From Hydrogenothermaceae bacterium (GTDB taxonomy: Bacteria > Aquificota > Aquificia > Aquificales > Hydrogenothermaceae): 64,000 nucleotides of DNA. How positions within the stretch are numbered: position 1 is the stretch's first letter; each line of letters opens with the position of its first letter. The position numbers and the translations under genes are program-made. The DNA is taken from the NCBI GenBank assembly GCA_026418535.1, contig JAOABC010000004.1:1-64000 (forward strand). The letters are read 5' to 3'. The notes below the pieces were generated by a model. That model saw only the letters and a program-made list of their open reading frames with translations, was not told the DNA's origin and did not search any database. Below are positions 9,590 through 19,244 of this stretch, in pieces.

Positions 9590-10146
9590 ATGCTTAAGGT
9601 CAGTCCTTTTGACGTATTTTTATTTGGAGATGGAAAAGAGTTTAACAGGGGGTCTACAAACGTTCCAGCAGAGCAAGTTTTTTTAAACCCTGTGCCTATT
9701 CTTGGTACCCTAAACAGAAAAGAGGGGAAAACTGAGCATACAGTTTATAGCTCTTCAAAAAGGAAGTAAACTTTACTTTAAAATGCCCTTGGATGTGAAA
9801 AAATCAAAAAGTGGTAAGCTTCTGAAGGGCAGCATAAAGGAGGTTAGATTTGTGTCTAAGGATGATACTCGTACTATAGTCGAATTTGATACGAAGGAGA
9901 AGGTAAGTGATATAGACGAGTACGTGTATTGGGATGTATTCAAATCTTATCTGCTTGGAGAGGTTAGAGATTTAGAGGATGATGTGCTGAAGATATCCGG
10001 AGATAAGGTTAGGTATAGAGATAAACCACAGCAACAGAACAATTGTAGAAGGGATGCTGTTCTATCAAACTTTCTGGAGATTAGAAGAGGGTGCAGGTTT
10101 CTTGGTAAAACTAAACGAAAAGGTTCAATCCGATAACTTACAGTAG
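9590..10146 (+). pseudogene. cmr3: Decayed cmr3 (Cas5-like subunit)
   Basis: An ATG at 9590 runs on from the end of cmr2. The start VSPFDVFLFGDGKEFNRGST matches the Cmr3 N-terminus (D-P-L-F-F-R-D-G-x-x-F). Later KGSIKEVRF and DDVLKIS are seen, and after a shift RTIVEGMLFYQTFWRLEEG and GAGFLVKL, the TxxxGxLYxxxxxRL region of Cmr3. Total span is about 557 nt against roughly 1 kb for an intact gene, so there is also internal or terminal deletion. Assignment rests on gene order plus these motifs. Confidence 0.7.
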
Positions 10147-10159
10147 TTAGCTATTTTTT

Positions 10160-10790
10160 ATGAAGGATAGAGGGAGACTATACACAGCTCCAACACGTGT
10201 ATTTAGACTTATTTCTGAGGGTTTTGTGTTTTACTACAGGCTAACAGACGAGTCTAAGCTAGATCAGATAGATTTTCCAGTTATTCCATCCTCTGCAATA
10301 AAGGGAGTGTTTAGAGCTAGCTACGAATATGAACGTTCAAGATAAAAGGTGGTAGAGATATTTGGTTTGGAGGAAAGTGGGGAAAAAGCCGGGAGCGTAG
10401 TTTTCACAGATGGGAAGATACTTCTATTTACTGTAAAATCCTTAAAAGGGGTTTTTGTCTGGGTTACATACCCTATGTTTTAGAGAGGTTTGAGAGAGAT
10501 GCAGGAAAGAATTTGGGTATTAACTACAAGGATGTAAGTAGTACGAGAGTTTTAGTATCCTCGCAGATCCCTATTGTAAATGGAAGATTGATACTGGAAG
10601 AGTTCAGTTTCTCTTGTGAAGAAGTTCAAAATATCAGAAAATTGAAAGATGTGGTCAAGCACCAGCTAGAACAAGGGAAGAGGAAAATCTAGTAGGACTA
10701 GTCCAATTTTTAAGAGAGAAAAAGGTGTTTCAATTTGGGGGAGATGAGACTCTTGGTAGAGGGTTCACAAAGATTAAAGTGGAGGGTTAG
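10160..10790 (+). pseudogene. cmr4: Decayed cmr4 (Cas7 backbone subunit)
   Basis: A 61-codon ORF contains FPVIPSSAIKGVFRAS, the P-x-I-P-x-S-x-x-K-G-x-x-R hallmark of Cmr4, then stops. Past the stop the next frame continues EIFGLEE-AGSVVFTDGKILLFTVKSLKGVF, the family order iFG..aG.l.f.Da.lL.fPvrSl.g. The far end reads GGDETLGRGFTKIKV, the Cmr4 C-terminal glycine-rich motif. Both ends are recognisable, but the N-terminal part is shortened and at least three stops or shifts occur. Cmr4 is the target-RNA-cutting backbone. Confidence 0.82.
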
Positions 10791-10792
10791 AG

Positions 10793-11202
10793 ATGGGAAA
10801 ACTTCAAACAGTAGAACAGAGAAGGTCAGACTATGCCTTTGAAAGTATAAAGATAGTTAAAGGTAAACCTATCGAAAAAAGCATCATCATTGATAGAAAG
10901 ACTTGTAACTTTGATTCTTAGAAACGGCCTTGGTAACACTATAGCTTTCTTGTTTTCTAAGGGAAAGGAAGAGCATTCAGAGGTTGTGTACATCCTCTCA
11001 AAGTGGCTTATAAACTTTTCAGATTTACACAGAAAGGATATTGAAATCAATAGGGAAAGAATAGTAGGTCCTCAGGGTGAGATACTAAGGTCACTGGTTA
11101 CAAGGGTCAGTGTAGAGGAGTATATGTACTACACAGAGAAGAGTATCAGATCGTGAACTGGCTTAAGATTTTCTGATGCACTTCTTGAGAAAGGAGAAGA
11201 AA

Positions 11203-11210
<8 letters not shown>
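10793..11210 (+). pseudogene. cmr5: Decayed cmr5 (small subunit)
   Basis: The ATG at 10793 gives GKLQTVEQRRSDYAFESIK, the Cmr5 start (QxRAxxAxxxI), then shifts. The next frame reads LVTLILRNGLGNTIAFLFSK and HSEVVYILSKWL, which match the N-G-L-G-x-T-x-A-F-x-x-S-K and helix signatures of Cmr5. Another shift near 11140 moves to the VNWLK-FSDALLEKGEENE ending. Only two small indels spoil an otherwise complete gene, so the loss looks recent. Its TAG overlaps the ATG of cmr6. Confidence 0.82.
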
Positions 11211-12108
<898 letters not shown>

Positions 12109-12360
12109 TATTAATATCCTAAACTTCTTTGTTTTAAACTCAATTCCTATAACGATCTTTTTAAACATATTCTCTTTTGGTTTTATGTATCTCATACTCT
12201 ATCCAAATACAAATAGGAGGAGTGACTATCAGCTTGAAACGATACCTGAGAAGAGAAAGGTTCTTATAATGGCTATATAAAACCACCTGCATCTTAGTCA
12301 TTAAGGAATCCAATATAGACTAGAATTCATTTAAACGTTTAGCAAAAAATAGACCCCAAA

Positions 12361-12638
12361 ATGGAAGAATACATAAAGAAATCTGCAGAAATAGATTTTA
12401 ATAACCATGTAGAGGTTATGGAAGAGCTAAAGAAGATCTTAAGAGAGATAAAGAGAGAAGGTTATGAAGATACAGATATTTCTGTGAACATAAGTGATAG
12501 AACATCTGCGGTTACTATGGTTTGACTATACTTGCAGTGGAAGATGAAAGACAGATAAAATACTTTACTCAAGAAAAGGGAACTAAACATGTTAAATTCA
12601 ACCTAAGGAAAGACGATGCTATTGCATTCTTAATTTGA
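12361..12638 (+). pseudogene. Fragment resembling a CARF-type CRISPR accessory protein
   Basis: ATG at 12361 gives a charged helix (EEYIKKSAEI, EVMEELKKILREIKREG), then ISVNISDRTSAVTMV and TGA. Shifting one base after ATG restores GLTILAVEDERQIKYFTQE and a C-terminal stretch ending DDAIAFLI. The combined N-x-S-D-x-T-x-x-V-T-M-G-L motif resembles the D-x-T-G-G-T-x-x-M-x-x-G loop of CARF sensor proteins that accompany type III systems. Position next to cmr genes supports this, but only a short region is left and the match is by eye. Confidence 0.45.
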
Positions 12639-12800
12639 CTTAAACTTCTTGATATAAGCCAAAACTTCTGTTATTATTTTTTCTGTAATATTTGGCGAGT
12701 TACATCTGAACCGTGTGGAGTAGTTACTTACACCTGCTAATACTCCTAGCTCTTTGAAACTGTTCCATCTCTTTCAACCTCTTCTTGTCTAAGGTAAAAA
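12630..12800 (-). other. Decayed minus-strand gene end, unidentified
   Basis: On the minus strand a tail reads KELGVLAGVSNYSTRFRC, SPNITEKIITEVLAYIKKF, ending at TAA (12632-12630). An upstream piece, DKKRLKEMEQFQ, sits in another frame. It looks like the C-terminal 60-70 residues of a broken gene that I cannot name. Together with the plus-strand CARF-like fragment it fills most of the gap before leuC; the rest, to 12872, holds only AT-rich sequence with a TATAAT at 12834-12839 that may serve leuC. Confidence 0.35.
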
Positions 12801-12872
12801 CTATTTTCTAAAAAGAACTGTATCAAATTATTATATAATTGTTATGGAATAACTTTTAAGGAGGCTATTTTA

Positions 12873-14168
12873 ATGGGAATGACTATAACAGAAAAGATCA
12901 TAGCGGCTCATTCTGATAGGAAAGAGGTTGAAGCCGGAGAGCTAGTCACGGTCAAAGTTGACCTTGCTATAGCAAACGATATAACCGCACCTATAGCTAT
13001 AAAGCAGCTTGAGAAATATGGAATAGACAGAGTACACGATCCAAACAGAATAGCCCTTGTTATGGACCACTTTTTCCCTCCTAAAGATATTCTCTCAGCT
13101 CAACAGATAAAGATATCTAGAGACTTTGCTAAGAAGATGGGGATAAAGAACTACTTTGAAGGTCAGGACAGTGGAGTTATGCATACAGTCCTTCCAGAAA
13201 AAGGTTTTATAGCACCTGGAGATTTAGTAATTGGAGCAGACTCTCATACATGCACTTACGGTGGATTGGGAGCTTTTGCTACGGGAGTTGGTTCAACAGA
13301 TATAGCCTACATATGGGCAACAGGTGAAACTTGGTTAAAAGTGCCTGAGAGCATGAAGTTTGTATTCTATGGAAAACCTCAGAAATGGGTTGGTGGAAAG
13401 GACTTCGTCCTTTCAGTTATAGGGAAGATAGGGGTTGATGGAGCTCTATACAGAGCTATGGAATACCACGGAGAAGCCATAAAAGCCCTAAGTGTAGATG
13501 ATAGACTTACAATAGCTAACATGGCAATAGAAGCAGGTGGAAAAAACGCAGTAATAGAAGCTGACGAAAAAACTATAGAATGGGTAAAGAGAAGAACATC
13601 CAGGGAAGGAGTGATCTACAAAGCTGATCCGGATGCTAAATACTGCTGTGAGTATGAGTTTGATGCAGGCAGATTAGAGCCTGTTGTGGCTTGCCCTCAT
13701 CTACCATCGAATGTAAAACCTGTAAGTGAAGTAGCAGGAACACATATAGACCAGGTATTTATAGGCTCCTGTACGAACGGAAGAATATCAGATCTTAGGA
13801 TAGCAGCAGCCATACTGAAAGGTAAGAAAGTTCATCCGGAAGTTAGATGCATAGTTATACCTGCTTCAGCCCAAGTATACAAACAGGCTATGCACGAAGG
13901 GCTACTTGAGATACTTGCAGATGCAGGTTGTCTTATAAGCACATCTACCTGTGGACCTTGTCTTGGTGGACATATGGGTATACTTGCCGAAGGTGAGGTA
14001 TGTCTTTCCACGTCTAACAGGAACTTTGTAGGAAGAATGGGACATCCAGGAAGTTTTGTCTATCTATCAGGCCCTGCAGTAGCCGCAGCTTCTGCAATTT
14101 TTGGAAGAATAGCCCATCCGGATGAAGTAGTAAAGTACGAAGACGTTGCAACTTTAATAACACTCTAA
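12873..14168 (+). CDS. leuC: 3-isopropylmalate dehydratase large subunit
   Basis: 431 residues, the length of the archaeal/HacA-type LeuC rather than the roughly 466-residue enterobacterial form. Aconitase-fold signatures include the DHFFPPKD segment, GADSHTCTYGGLGAFATGVGSTD (the first cluster cysteine), then GSCTNGRISD and TCGPCLGGHMG with the remaining [4Fe-4S] cysteines. It isomerises 2- and 3-isopropylmalate in leucine synthesis. The small subunit leuD is not adjacent and leuB is 21 kb away. Ribosome site AAGGAGG. Homoaconitase activity cannot be excluded from sequence alone. Confidence 0.93.
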   Translation: MGMTITEKIIAAHSDRKEVEAGELVTVKVDLAIANDITAPIAIKQLEKYGIDRVHDPNRIALVMDHFFPPKDILSAQQIKISRDFAKKMGIKNYFEGQDSGVMHTVLPEKGFIAPGDLVIGADSHTCTYGGLGAFATGVGSTDIAYIWATGETWLKVPESMKFVFYGKPQKWVGGKDFVLSVIGKIGVDGALYRAMEYHGEAIKALSVDDRLTIANMAIEAGGKNAVIEADEKTIEWVKRRTSREGVIYKADPDAKYCCEYEFDAGRLEPVVACPHLPSNVKPVSEVAGTHIDQVFIGSCTNGRISDLRIAAAILKGKKVHPEVRCIVIPASAQVYKQAMHEGLLEILADAGCLISTSTCGPCLGGHMGILAEGEVCLSTSNRNFVGRMGHPGSFVYLSGPAVAAASAIFGRIAHPDEVVKYEDVATLITL

Positions 14169-14181
14169 GGAGATAGCTAAC

Positions 14182-14364
14182 ATGGCTTTATGGGATTCAA
14201 TGGTCAGAGTGTTATTAGGGCTTTTACTGATAACACTTGGAATACTAAAAGGTGGTGTTTTCACAATAGCCGTATTCATTGGTATAATCTTAACCATTAC
14301 TGCAATTACAGGTTTTTGTCCTCTGTACAAGATAGCCGGGATATCTTCAAAAGAAGAAGGATAA
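14182..14364 (+). CDS. Second small DUF2892 (YgaP-like) membrane protein
   Basis: 60 residues with two membrane helices and the same ITAITGFCPLYKIAGI signature as the protein at 4684. Preceded by AAGGAG and wedged between leuC and ruvX. Known family members have no agreed function. The GFCP cysteine is retained. The two copies in the window are clearly related but not recent duplicates. Confidence 0.8.
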   Translation: MALWDSMVRVLLGLLLITLGILKGGVFTIAVFIGIILTITAITGFCPLYKIAGISSKEEG

Positions 14365-14369
14365 ACAAG

Positions 14370-14780
14370 TTGAGTAGAATAGTGGGATTGGATGTTGGTT
14401 CTAAGAGGATAGGGATCGCAGTGAGTGACCCTTTCCTCATAACCGCATCACCTAAAGGATTCATACAGAATGACGAGAAAGCTATAGAGAAGCTAAAGGA
14501 GATCCTTCAAGAATTTAGAACCAAAGAGATAGTGGTTGGGCTACCACTCACGTTAAAGGGTTTAGAAGGTGAGCAGGCAAATTACACTAGAGCCTTCGTA
14601 GAGAGATTAAATTCAGAGATTCCAGACCTGAAAGTCCACTTTGTAGACGAAAGGTTTACTACCTCTTTAGCTCAGAAGTACATAGATCCAAAGAGGTCAA
14701 ACAACAAAGGATACTTAGATACTCTATCTGCAGTCTTTATTCTACAAACATACTTAGACAGTCTTACTTTTAGATCATGA
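14370..14780 (+). CDS. ruvX: RuvX/YqgF putative pre-16S rRNA nuclease
   Basis: 136 residues from a TTG at 14370; the open frame extends 60 codons further upstream but that stretch overlaps the DUF2892 gene. IVGLDVGSKRIGIAVSDP is the RNase H-like strand-1 aspartate motif, IVVGLPL and FVDERFTT the following ones. It trims the 5' end of 16S rRNA in E. coli. Its stop overlaps the next start (ATGA). Confidence 0.9.
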   Translation: MSRIVGLDVGSKRIGIAVSDPFLITASPKGFIQNDEKAIEKLKEILQEFRTKEIVVGLPLTLKGLEGEQANYTRAFVERLNSEIPDLKVHFVDERFTTSLAQKYIDPKRSNNKGYLDTLSAVFILQTYLDSLTFRS

Positions 14781-15748
14781 AAGATGTTTTGCTTAAGGTT
14801 GTAGGAGTTTTACTCCTACTTACTCTGTACATCGTATACAAGGTAAACCAGAAGTTTCCAGTAGACAGTTCTGTAGAGATAAAGAAGTACGTATCCACTT
14901 TCCAGATAGGGGAGATTTTGAAAGAGAAGAAGGTTGTAGACTCCTCTTATATCTTCTTCCTCTACTCAAAACTAAAAGGAAATAACTTAAAAGCAGGATA
15001 CTACGAGTTTAAAGGGGATCTGTCTATATCAGATATATACAAGATTATGAGAGAAGGATTTGTTAAGGAATACATATTTACCATTATCCCCGGAGACAAC
15101 CTCTTCATAATCGGAAATAAGCTTCAGAGAGAAGGAATCCTGAATAAGGAAGAGTTTTTAAACTTCACCCTAAACTCAGAGAATGTTAAGAGATACGAAC
15201 TAGAAGGGGAAAGCTTCGAAGGATACTTTCCACCCGAGACGTACCGGATACCTTTTAAAGCTGGTATTGAGGATGTTGTGGGAATTTTTCTCAGAGAATT
15301 CCGAAAAAAATATCTACCCTACAAGGAGAAATTTTCAAATAAAATAAACTTTTATCAAGGAATGATAATAGCTTCCATGATAGAGAAAGAGGCCTTCTTA
15401 GAGGAAGAAAAGCCTAAGATAGCTGGTGTAATATTAAATCGTCTTGAAAAGGATATGAGACTACAGATAGACCCAACTGTGATCTATGCTCTGGTAATCC
15501 AAAACAGTTATACTGGAAAACTAAAAAGAAAAGACCTGACAGTCCATTCTCCTTACAACACTTACAGAAATAAAGGTTTGCCTCCAACACCTATCTGTAG
15601 TTTTACCTTAAGCTCCTTAGAAGCTGTTTTAAACCCTCAGAGACATAACTACCTCTACTACGTCCTTTCAAAAGACAAAAAAAGTCATGTTTTCTCCCAG
15701 GATTATGAGACCCACCTGAAAAACATCAAGCAGAAGCTAAAAGATTAA
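14777..15748 (+). CDS. mltG: Endolytic murein transglycosylase MltG
   Basis: 323 residues with an N-terminal anchor (about 5-22) and a YceG domain. IASMIEKEA (about 200) contains the catalytic glutamate, followed by the VILNRL and MRLQIDPTVIYAL blocks and SPYNTY-GLPPTPI near the end, all typical. It cuts nascent glycan strands in the periplasm to end peptidoglycan polymerisation. The ruvX-mltG pair overlaps by four bases. Confidence 0.94.
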   Translation: MKDVLLKVVGVLLLLTLYIVYKVNQKFPVDSSVEIKKYVSTFQIGEILKEKKVVDSSYIFFLYSKLKGNNLKAGYYEFKGDLSISDIYKIMREGFVKEYIFTIIPGDNLFIIGNKLQREGILNKEEFLNFTLNSENVKRYELEGESFEGYFPPETYRIPFKAGIEDVVGIFLREFRKKYLPYKEKFSNKINFYQGMIIASMIEKEAFLEEEKPKIAGVILNRLEKDMRLQIDPTVIYALVIQNSYTGKLKRKDLTVHSPYNTYRNKGLPPTPICSFTLSSLEAVLNPQRHNYLYYVLSKDKKSHVFSQDYETHLKNIKQKLKD

Positions 15749-16629
15749 AGAACCAGAAGGATCAAGTCTCCTCTTGTTCCATCCTGCTTATTATAACCAT
15801 AACCTTTAAGGCGGATCTTCATTGGAGGTTTTTCTTGGGGCATCTCTATCGAGACCTTCTCTCCTGTTGGCACTCGGATATTAAGATACCTATAATGATC
15901 CGGAGAGTTTGGAAGTTTAAGTCTAAGCAAGATATCATCCCCAACCTTCTCAAAAACACCAAAATCTACACTGAACCTGACCTTTAAATCACCGTACTCT
16001 CCACCGTTAAGACCTGCATTGCCAAGATGTTTAAAGACTTTAGTAGAGCCATCCTCCACCCCTTGGTTTATTTGGAGGTAAAGGGACTGAGTTACCTTTG
16101 TATGTCCCGAGCCTTTACAATCCCTACATGGATTCTTTATTAAGAATCCCCTACCAAGACATACAGGGCATACAAACCTTCCAAACTTTGTCTCCATTCT
16201 ACCATCTTTACAGCCATCACACTCAACTACCACACTTTCTTCATCAAAACCACATCCATCACATCTCTTACAGATGACCCTCCTTTGGTAGAGGACCTCT
16301 TTTTCCACCCCCTCTATAGCTTCCTTTAAGGAGAGTTTTATTTGTAGGTTTATATCCGTTCCTCTCTTTGGTTTATCCGTAAAACCTAAGATCTCCACAA
16401 ACTTCTCACTGAAAGTTTCCAACAGTCCCTTTTTTGAAAGGAAAGCTTCATACTCTTTCCTCTTGTTTGAGTCTATTAGAGTCTGGTAGGCTTGTGTTAT
16501 GTATTTAAACAGGGTTGAACTGTTTGGGTTTACATCCGGATGGAACTTTTTGGCCTTATGATAGAAGGCTCTTTTTATCTCCTCTGGCTTTGAGTTTGGC
16601 AAAACCCCCAAAAGCCTGTAAAAGTTCAT
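15745..16629 (-). CDS. dnaJ: DnaJ co-chaperone lacking the G/F region
   Basis: 294 residues: J domain (about 1-65) with the HPD motif in KKFHPDVNPN, then directly a type I zinc region with four CxxC blocks (CKRCDGCG, CDGCKDG, CPVCLGRG, CRDCKGSG), then two beta-sandwich domains. The glycine/phenylalanine-rich linker found between J domain and zinc region in E. coli DnaJ is missing, explaining the length (about 375 is usual). A truncated type of DnaJ or CbpA/type I hybrid; its ATG overlaps the grpE stop, so GrpE and DnaJ are made together to serve DnaK. dnaK is not in the window. Confidence 0.88.
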   Translation of the reverse strand: MNFYRLLGVLPNSKPEEIKRAFYHKAKKFHPDVNPNSSTLFKYITQAYQTLIDSNKRKEYEAFLSKKGLLETFSEKFVEILGFTDKPKRGTDINLQIKLSLKEAIEGVEKEVLYQRRVICKRCDGCGFDEESVVVECDGCKDGRMETKFGRFVCPVCLGRGFLIKNPCRDCKGSGHTKVTQSLYLQINQGVEDGSTKVFKHLGNAGLNGGEYGDLKVRFSVDFGVFEKVGDDILLRLKLPNSPDHYRYLNIRVPTGEKVSIEMPQEKPPMKIRLKGYGYNKQDGTRGDLILLVL

Positions 16630-17210
16630 CAGGTGATCTCTTCTTCTTCCTCTTGTATGGCTACTACTACCTTTGCAGGTCTTATAACCTTACCCTTGTA
16701 CATGTATCCATTCTGTAAGACTTTCACGATCTGATTAACTTGTAAATCTTTATTTTTAACTATCTCTAAAGCTTCATGGTACAGTGGGTTAAACTCTCCG
16801 GAAGCATCTATCTTTTGGATACCAAACTCTTGAAGAAGACTCACAACTTGGTAGTGAACCATCTGGATGCCTACTATTATAGAGTTTATGTCCGAAGAGG
16901 ATTTTAAGCTCTCAAGAGCCTTCTCAAAGTTATCTACCACATCAAGAAACGCTTTGGCAAACCTCTCTATAGCTTCTTCTTTTATCTGTTCTTTTTCCCT
17001 TATAGTCCTGATTTTGTAGTCTTCAAAGTCCTTCTGAAGTAGCTGATACATACTACTCAATCTCTTCGCTGCTTCTTCTGTTTTCTGGAGCTTTAACTTT
17101 AGCTCCTCATTTTCCTTTGTAAGGCTATCTATCAGAGCATCTTTGCCCAGTTGTTGAACTTCAACCTGTACGTTATCTTCTTGCACCTGCTGTGTATTTT
17201 TCTCTTCCAT
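16629..17210 (-). CDS. grpE: GrpE nucleotide exchange factor
   Basis: 193 residues. A long N-terminal coiled coil (about 25-85) is followed by the family core [34 protein letters not shown] and the C-terminal beta domain [13 protein letters not shown]...[17 protein letters not shown]. The thymine-free ATG follows AGGTG. It releases ADP from DnaK and acts as a heat sensor. The gene is preceded by a 130-base region with several stable inverted repeats (described separately), which may control the operon; no CIRCE element is present. Confidence 0.95.
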   Translation of the reverse strand: MEEKNTQQVQEDNVQVEVQQLGKDALIDSLTKENEELKLKLQKTEEAAKRLSSMYQLLQKDFEDYKIRTIREKEQIKEEAIERFAKAFLDVVDNFEKALESLKSSSDINSIIVGIQMVHYQVVSLLQEFGIQKIDASGEFNPLYHEALEIVKNKDLQVNQIVKVLQNGYMYKGKVIRPAKVVVAIQEEEEEIT

Positions 17211-17221
17211 TTTTCACCTAC

Positions 17222-17342
17222 TCGTCTAAACTGTAAAAACTACACAGGCTTAGACGGCTGGGGTATTTATTATCCGCCTTCTTCAGCTTTCCCTACCCCA
17301 GCTGGCGGTATTTAGGGAAAGTCATCTCTAAATCTCTAACAT
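17222..17342 (-). ncRNA. Candidate structured leader RNA of grpE-dnaJ
   Basis: Between the NYN gene and grpE, four perfect helices can be drawn in the minus-strand transcript. P1 pairs 17313-17320 with 17288-17295 (TTTCCCTA/TAGGGAAA). P2 pairs 17294-17301 with 17258-17265 (TACCCCAG/CTGGGGTA). P3 pairs 17304-17308 with 17274-17278 (GGCGG/CCGCC). P4 pairs 17250-17256 with 17223-17229 (TTAGACG/CGTCTAA). P2 and P3 use the loop of P1, so the fold is a pseudoknot or a choice between exclusive folds. P4 ends 13 bases before the grpE ATG. I match it to no riboswitch class I know; role inferred. Confidence 0.5.
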
Positions 17343-17876
17343 TCAAAGGAATATGTCTTCTCCGAATGATGATAGGTCTATAAACTCGTCAGAGACTTCT
17401 ACAAGCTCCCTAGCTGCGGTTTGTTTGAAGGCTGCAACCTCAACTTTCACACCCTTTGCCTGTAGGTATCTAACCAAGTCTCTAAAATCTCCATCTCCAC
17501 TTATCAGGACCGCCACATCAATCTTCTCTGCCATAGATATTGTGTCCATGGCTATACCCATATCCCAGTCGGCCTTAACAGTAGTCCAAATATTACCACT
17601 CTCATCAAACCTCCGAAACATCTTGGGCTCTTTTTCTCTAACCTGATAACCAATCTGCTTGAGAGTGTGAATAAAAGCCTTCTGGTCTACACCGTGTAGT
17701 TTAACTAGATATGCTATAGCCCTGATCAGAACCCTACCTGAAACTATCTTATCCAGTATTTTCTCAAAGTCTACTTTTCTATTGAAAGTGTCTCTAGCAG
17801 AGTAGTAAAGATTTTGGACATCTAAAAATACCGCTACCCTTTGGTTCTGATAAATTTTTTTATTCAACTCTACCAA
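17343..17876 (-). CDS. NYN-domain (LabA/DUF88-like) putative RNase
   Basis: 177 residues. VAVFLDVQNLYY (about 14-25), KADWDMGIAMD (about 100) and VLISGDGDFRDLV (about 120) carry the spaced aspartates of the NYN/PIN-like nuclease fold. RNA or small-ligand cleavage is inferred from the family; specific substrates are unknown for LabA-type bacterial members. The protein ends with an acidic tail. Lies between radA and the structured leader of grpE, all on the same strand. Confidence 0.8.
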   Translation of the reverse strand: MVELNKKIYQNQRVAVFLDVQNLYYSARDTFNRKVDFEKILDKIVSGRVLIRAIAYLVKLHGVDQKAFIHTLKQIGYQVREKEPKMFRRFDESGNIWTTVKADWDMGIAMDTISMAEKIDVAVLISGDGDFRDLVRYLQAKGVKVEVAAFKQTAARELVEVSDEFIDLSSFGEDIFL

Positions 17877-17891
17877 CTCCTTAATTCCATA

Positions 17892-19244
17892 TTATACCAA
17901 CTTAGGAAGTGTCTTTGCTATATCCTCAACAGAATTCAGTTCTATATAGTCTACATTTCCAAATTTCTCCTTCAGGTTTGCCACTACCCTCTTTATCCCC
18001 ATCTTCTCACACTCCTTTATCCTCAAGTCTGAAAAGTATACACCCCTGACTTCACCAGTCAGACCTATCTCTCCGAAAAAGGCTATGCTTGAGGGTAAAG
18101 GTATATCTCTGTAAGAAGATAGTATAGCTGCTGCGATAGGTAGGTCTACAGCTGGGTCGTCAACCTCGATCCCACCAACTACGTTCACGAAAATATCTCT
18201 ATCCTTCAGGTTTATCTTTAGATACTTTTCCAGGACTGCTGTTATGATGGATAGTCTGTTTGGGTCTACACCTTGGGCTCTCCTCTGTGGAACTGGGTAG
18301 AACGTCTTCGAAACTAAAGCTTGGACCTCTATAAGTATAGGCTTTGAGCCTTCTGTGTAAGGGAAAATCACACTTCCGGAAGTGTTTAACGGTTTCTCAG
18401 ATAGGAAGAAGGATGAAGGGTCTAACACCTCTTCCATACCTCTCTCCGTCATGTTAAAAACTGCCATTTCTCCGGAGGAGCTAAACCGGTTCTTCGTTAT
18501 CTTAAGTATCCTATATCCGTATCCTTTACCTCCATCAAACTGGACTACTGTGTCCACTGTGTGCTCCAGTACTTTTGGGCCTGCTATAACGCCCTCTTTG
18601 TTAACCTGACCAACTATGACAGAAATTAACCCTTTCGACTTTGATAACTCTGTTATCTTTCCGGAGATATATTTAACCTGAGAAACAGAACCTGCTGAAG
18701 ACTCAAGTAAGTCAGAATATAGAGTCTGGATAGAATCAAAGACTATAAACCCAGGATTTACACTCTCTATACCTTCTAAGATAGCTTCCAGGTTGGTCTC
18801 TGAAAGGACAAAAAGCTCCGTATCCTCTACTCCTAACCTCTTAGCTCTGATGTATATCTGCCTAGCAGACTCTTCTCCTGATACGTACAGGACTCTCTTT
18901 ACTTTTGAGATGTTAGAAGCGATCTTCAACAAAAGAGTAGACTTACCTATTCCTGGCTCTCCAGACAGGAGCACCACCTGGCCTAAAACAAATCCACCTC
19001 CAAGAGCACTGTCTAGGTTTTTATAGCCTGTTTTCAGTCGTTCTCCTTTGTAGGATACATCTATGCTGTTTATAGGTTTAGGAACAGATTTTGTGGTTAT
19101 GTATGGTTTTAAACTTGTGGTGGAGATTATCTCTTCCGTTATACTGTTGTAAGCACCACACACAGAGCATCTACCAGACCAGGTTGGAAACTTAGCCCCA
19201 CAATCGTTGCAGACATAAACCGTCTTTAGTTTAGATTTTTTCAT
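17892..19244 (-). CDS. radA: DNA repair protein RadA (Sms)
   Basis: 450 residues in standard order: C4 zinc finger CNDCG...CSVCG (about 11-31), RecA-like ATPase with Walker A GEPGIGKST (about 87), the RadA-specific KNRFSSSGE loop (about 250) and a Lon-protease-like C-terminal domain (about 310-450) with VVGGIEVDDPAVDLPIA. RadA is a hexameric helicase for recombination branch migration. The stop overlap with the NYN gene is absent (15-base gap), but it overlaps rnhA by four bases. Confidence 0.95.
   Translation of the reverse strand: MKKSKLKTVYVCNDCGAKFPTWSGRCSVCGAYNSITEEIISTTSLKPYITTKSVPKPINSIDVSYKGERLKTGYKNLDSALGGGFVLGQVVLLSGEPGIGKSTLLLKIASNISKVKRVLYVSGEESARQIYIRAKRLGVEDTELFVLSETNLEAILEGIESVNPGFIVFDSIQTLYSDLLESSAGSVSQVKYISGKITELSKSKGLISVIVGQVNKEGVIAGPKVLEHTVDTVVQFDGGKGYGYRILKITKNRFSSSGEMAVFNMTERGMEEVLDPSSFFLSEKPLNTSGSVIFPYTEGSKPILIEVQALVSKTFYPVPQRRAQGVDPNRLSIITAVLEKYLKINLKDRDIFVNVVGGIEVDDPAVDLPIAAAILSSYRDIPLPSSIAFFGEIGLTGEVRGVYFSDLRIKECEKMGIKRVVANLKEKFGNVDYIELNSVEDIAKTLPKLV

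Noticed and set aside
14190-14369. Longer start for ruvX
   Set aside because: The upstream extension lies fully over the DUF2892 gene in another frame and has no family similarity.
17211-17342. CIRCE/HrcA operator before grpE
   Set aside because: The TTAGCACTC-N9-GAGTGCTAA element is absent; the inverted repeats present have other sequences.
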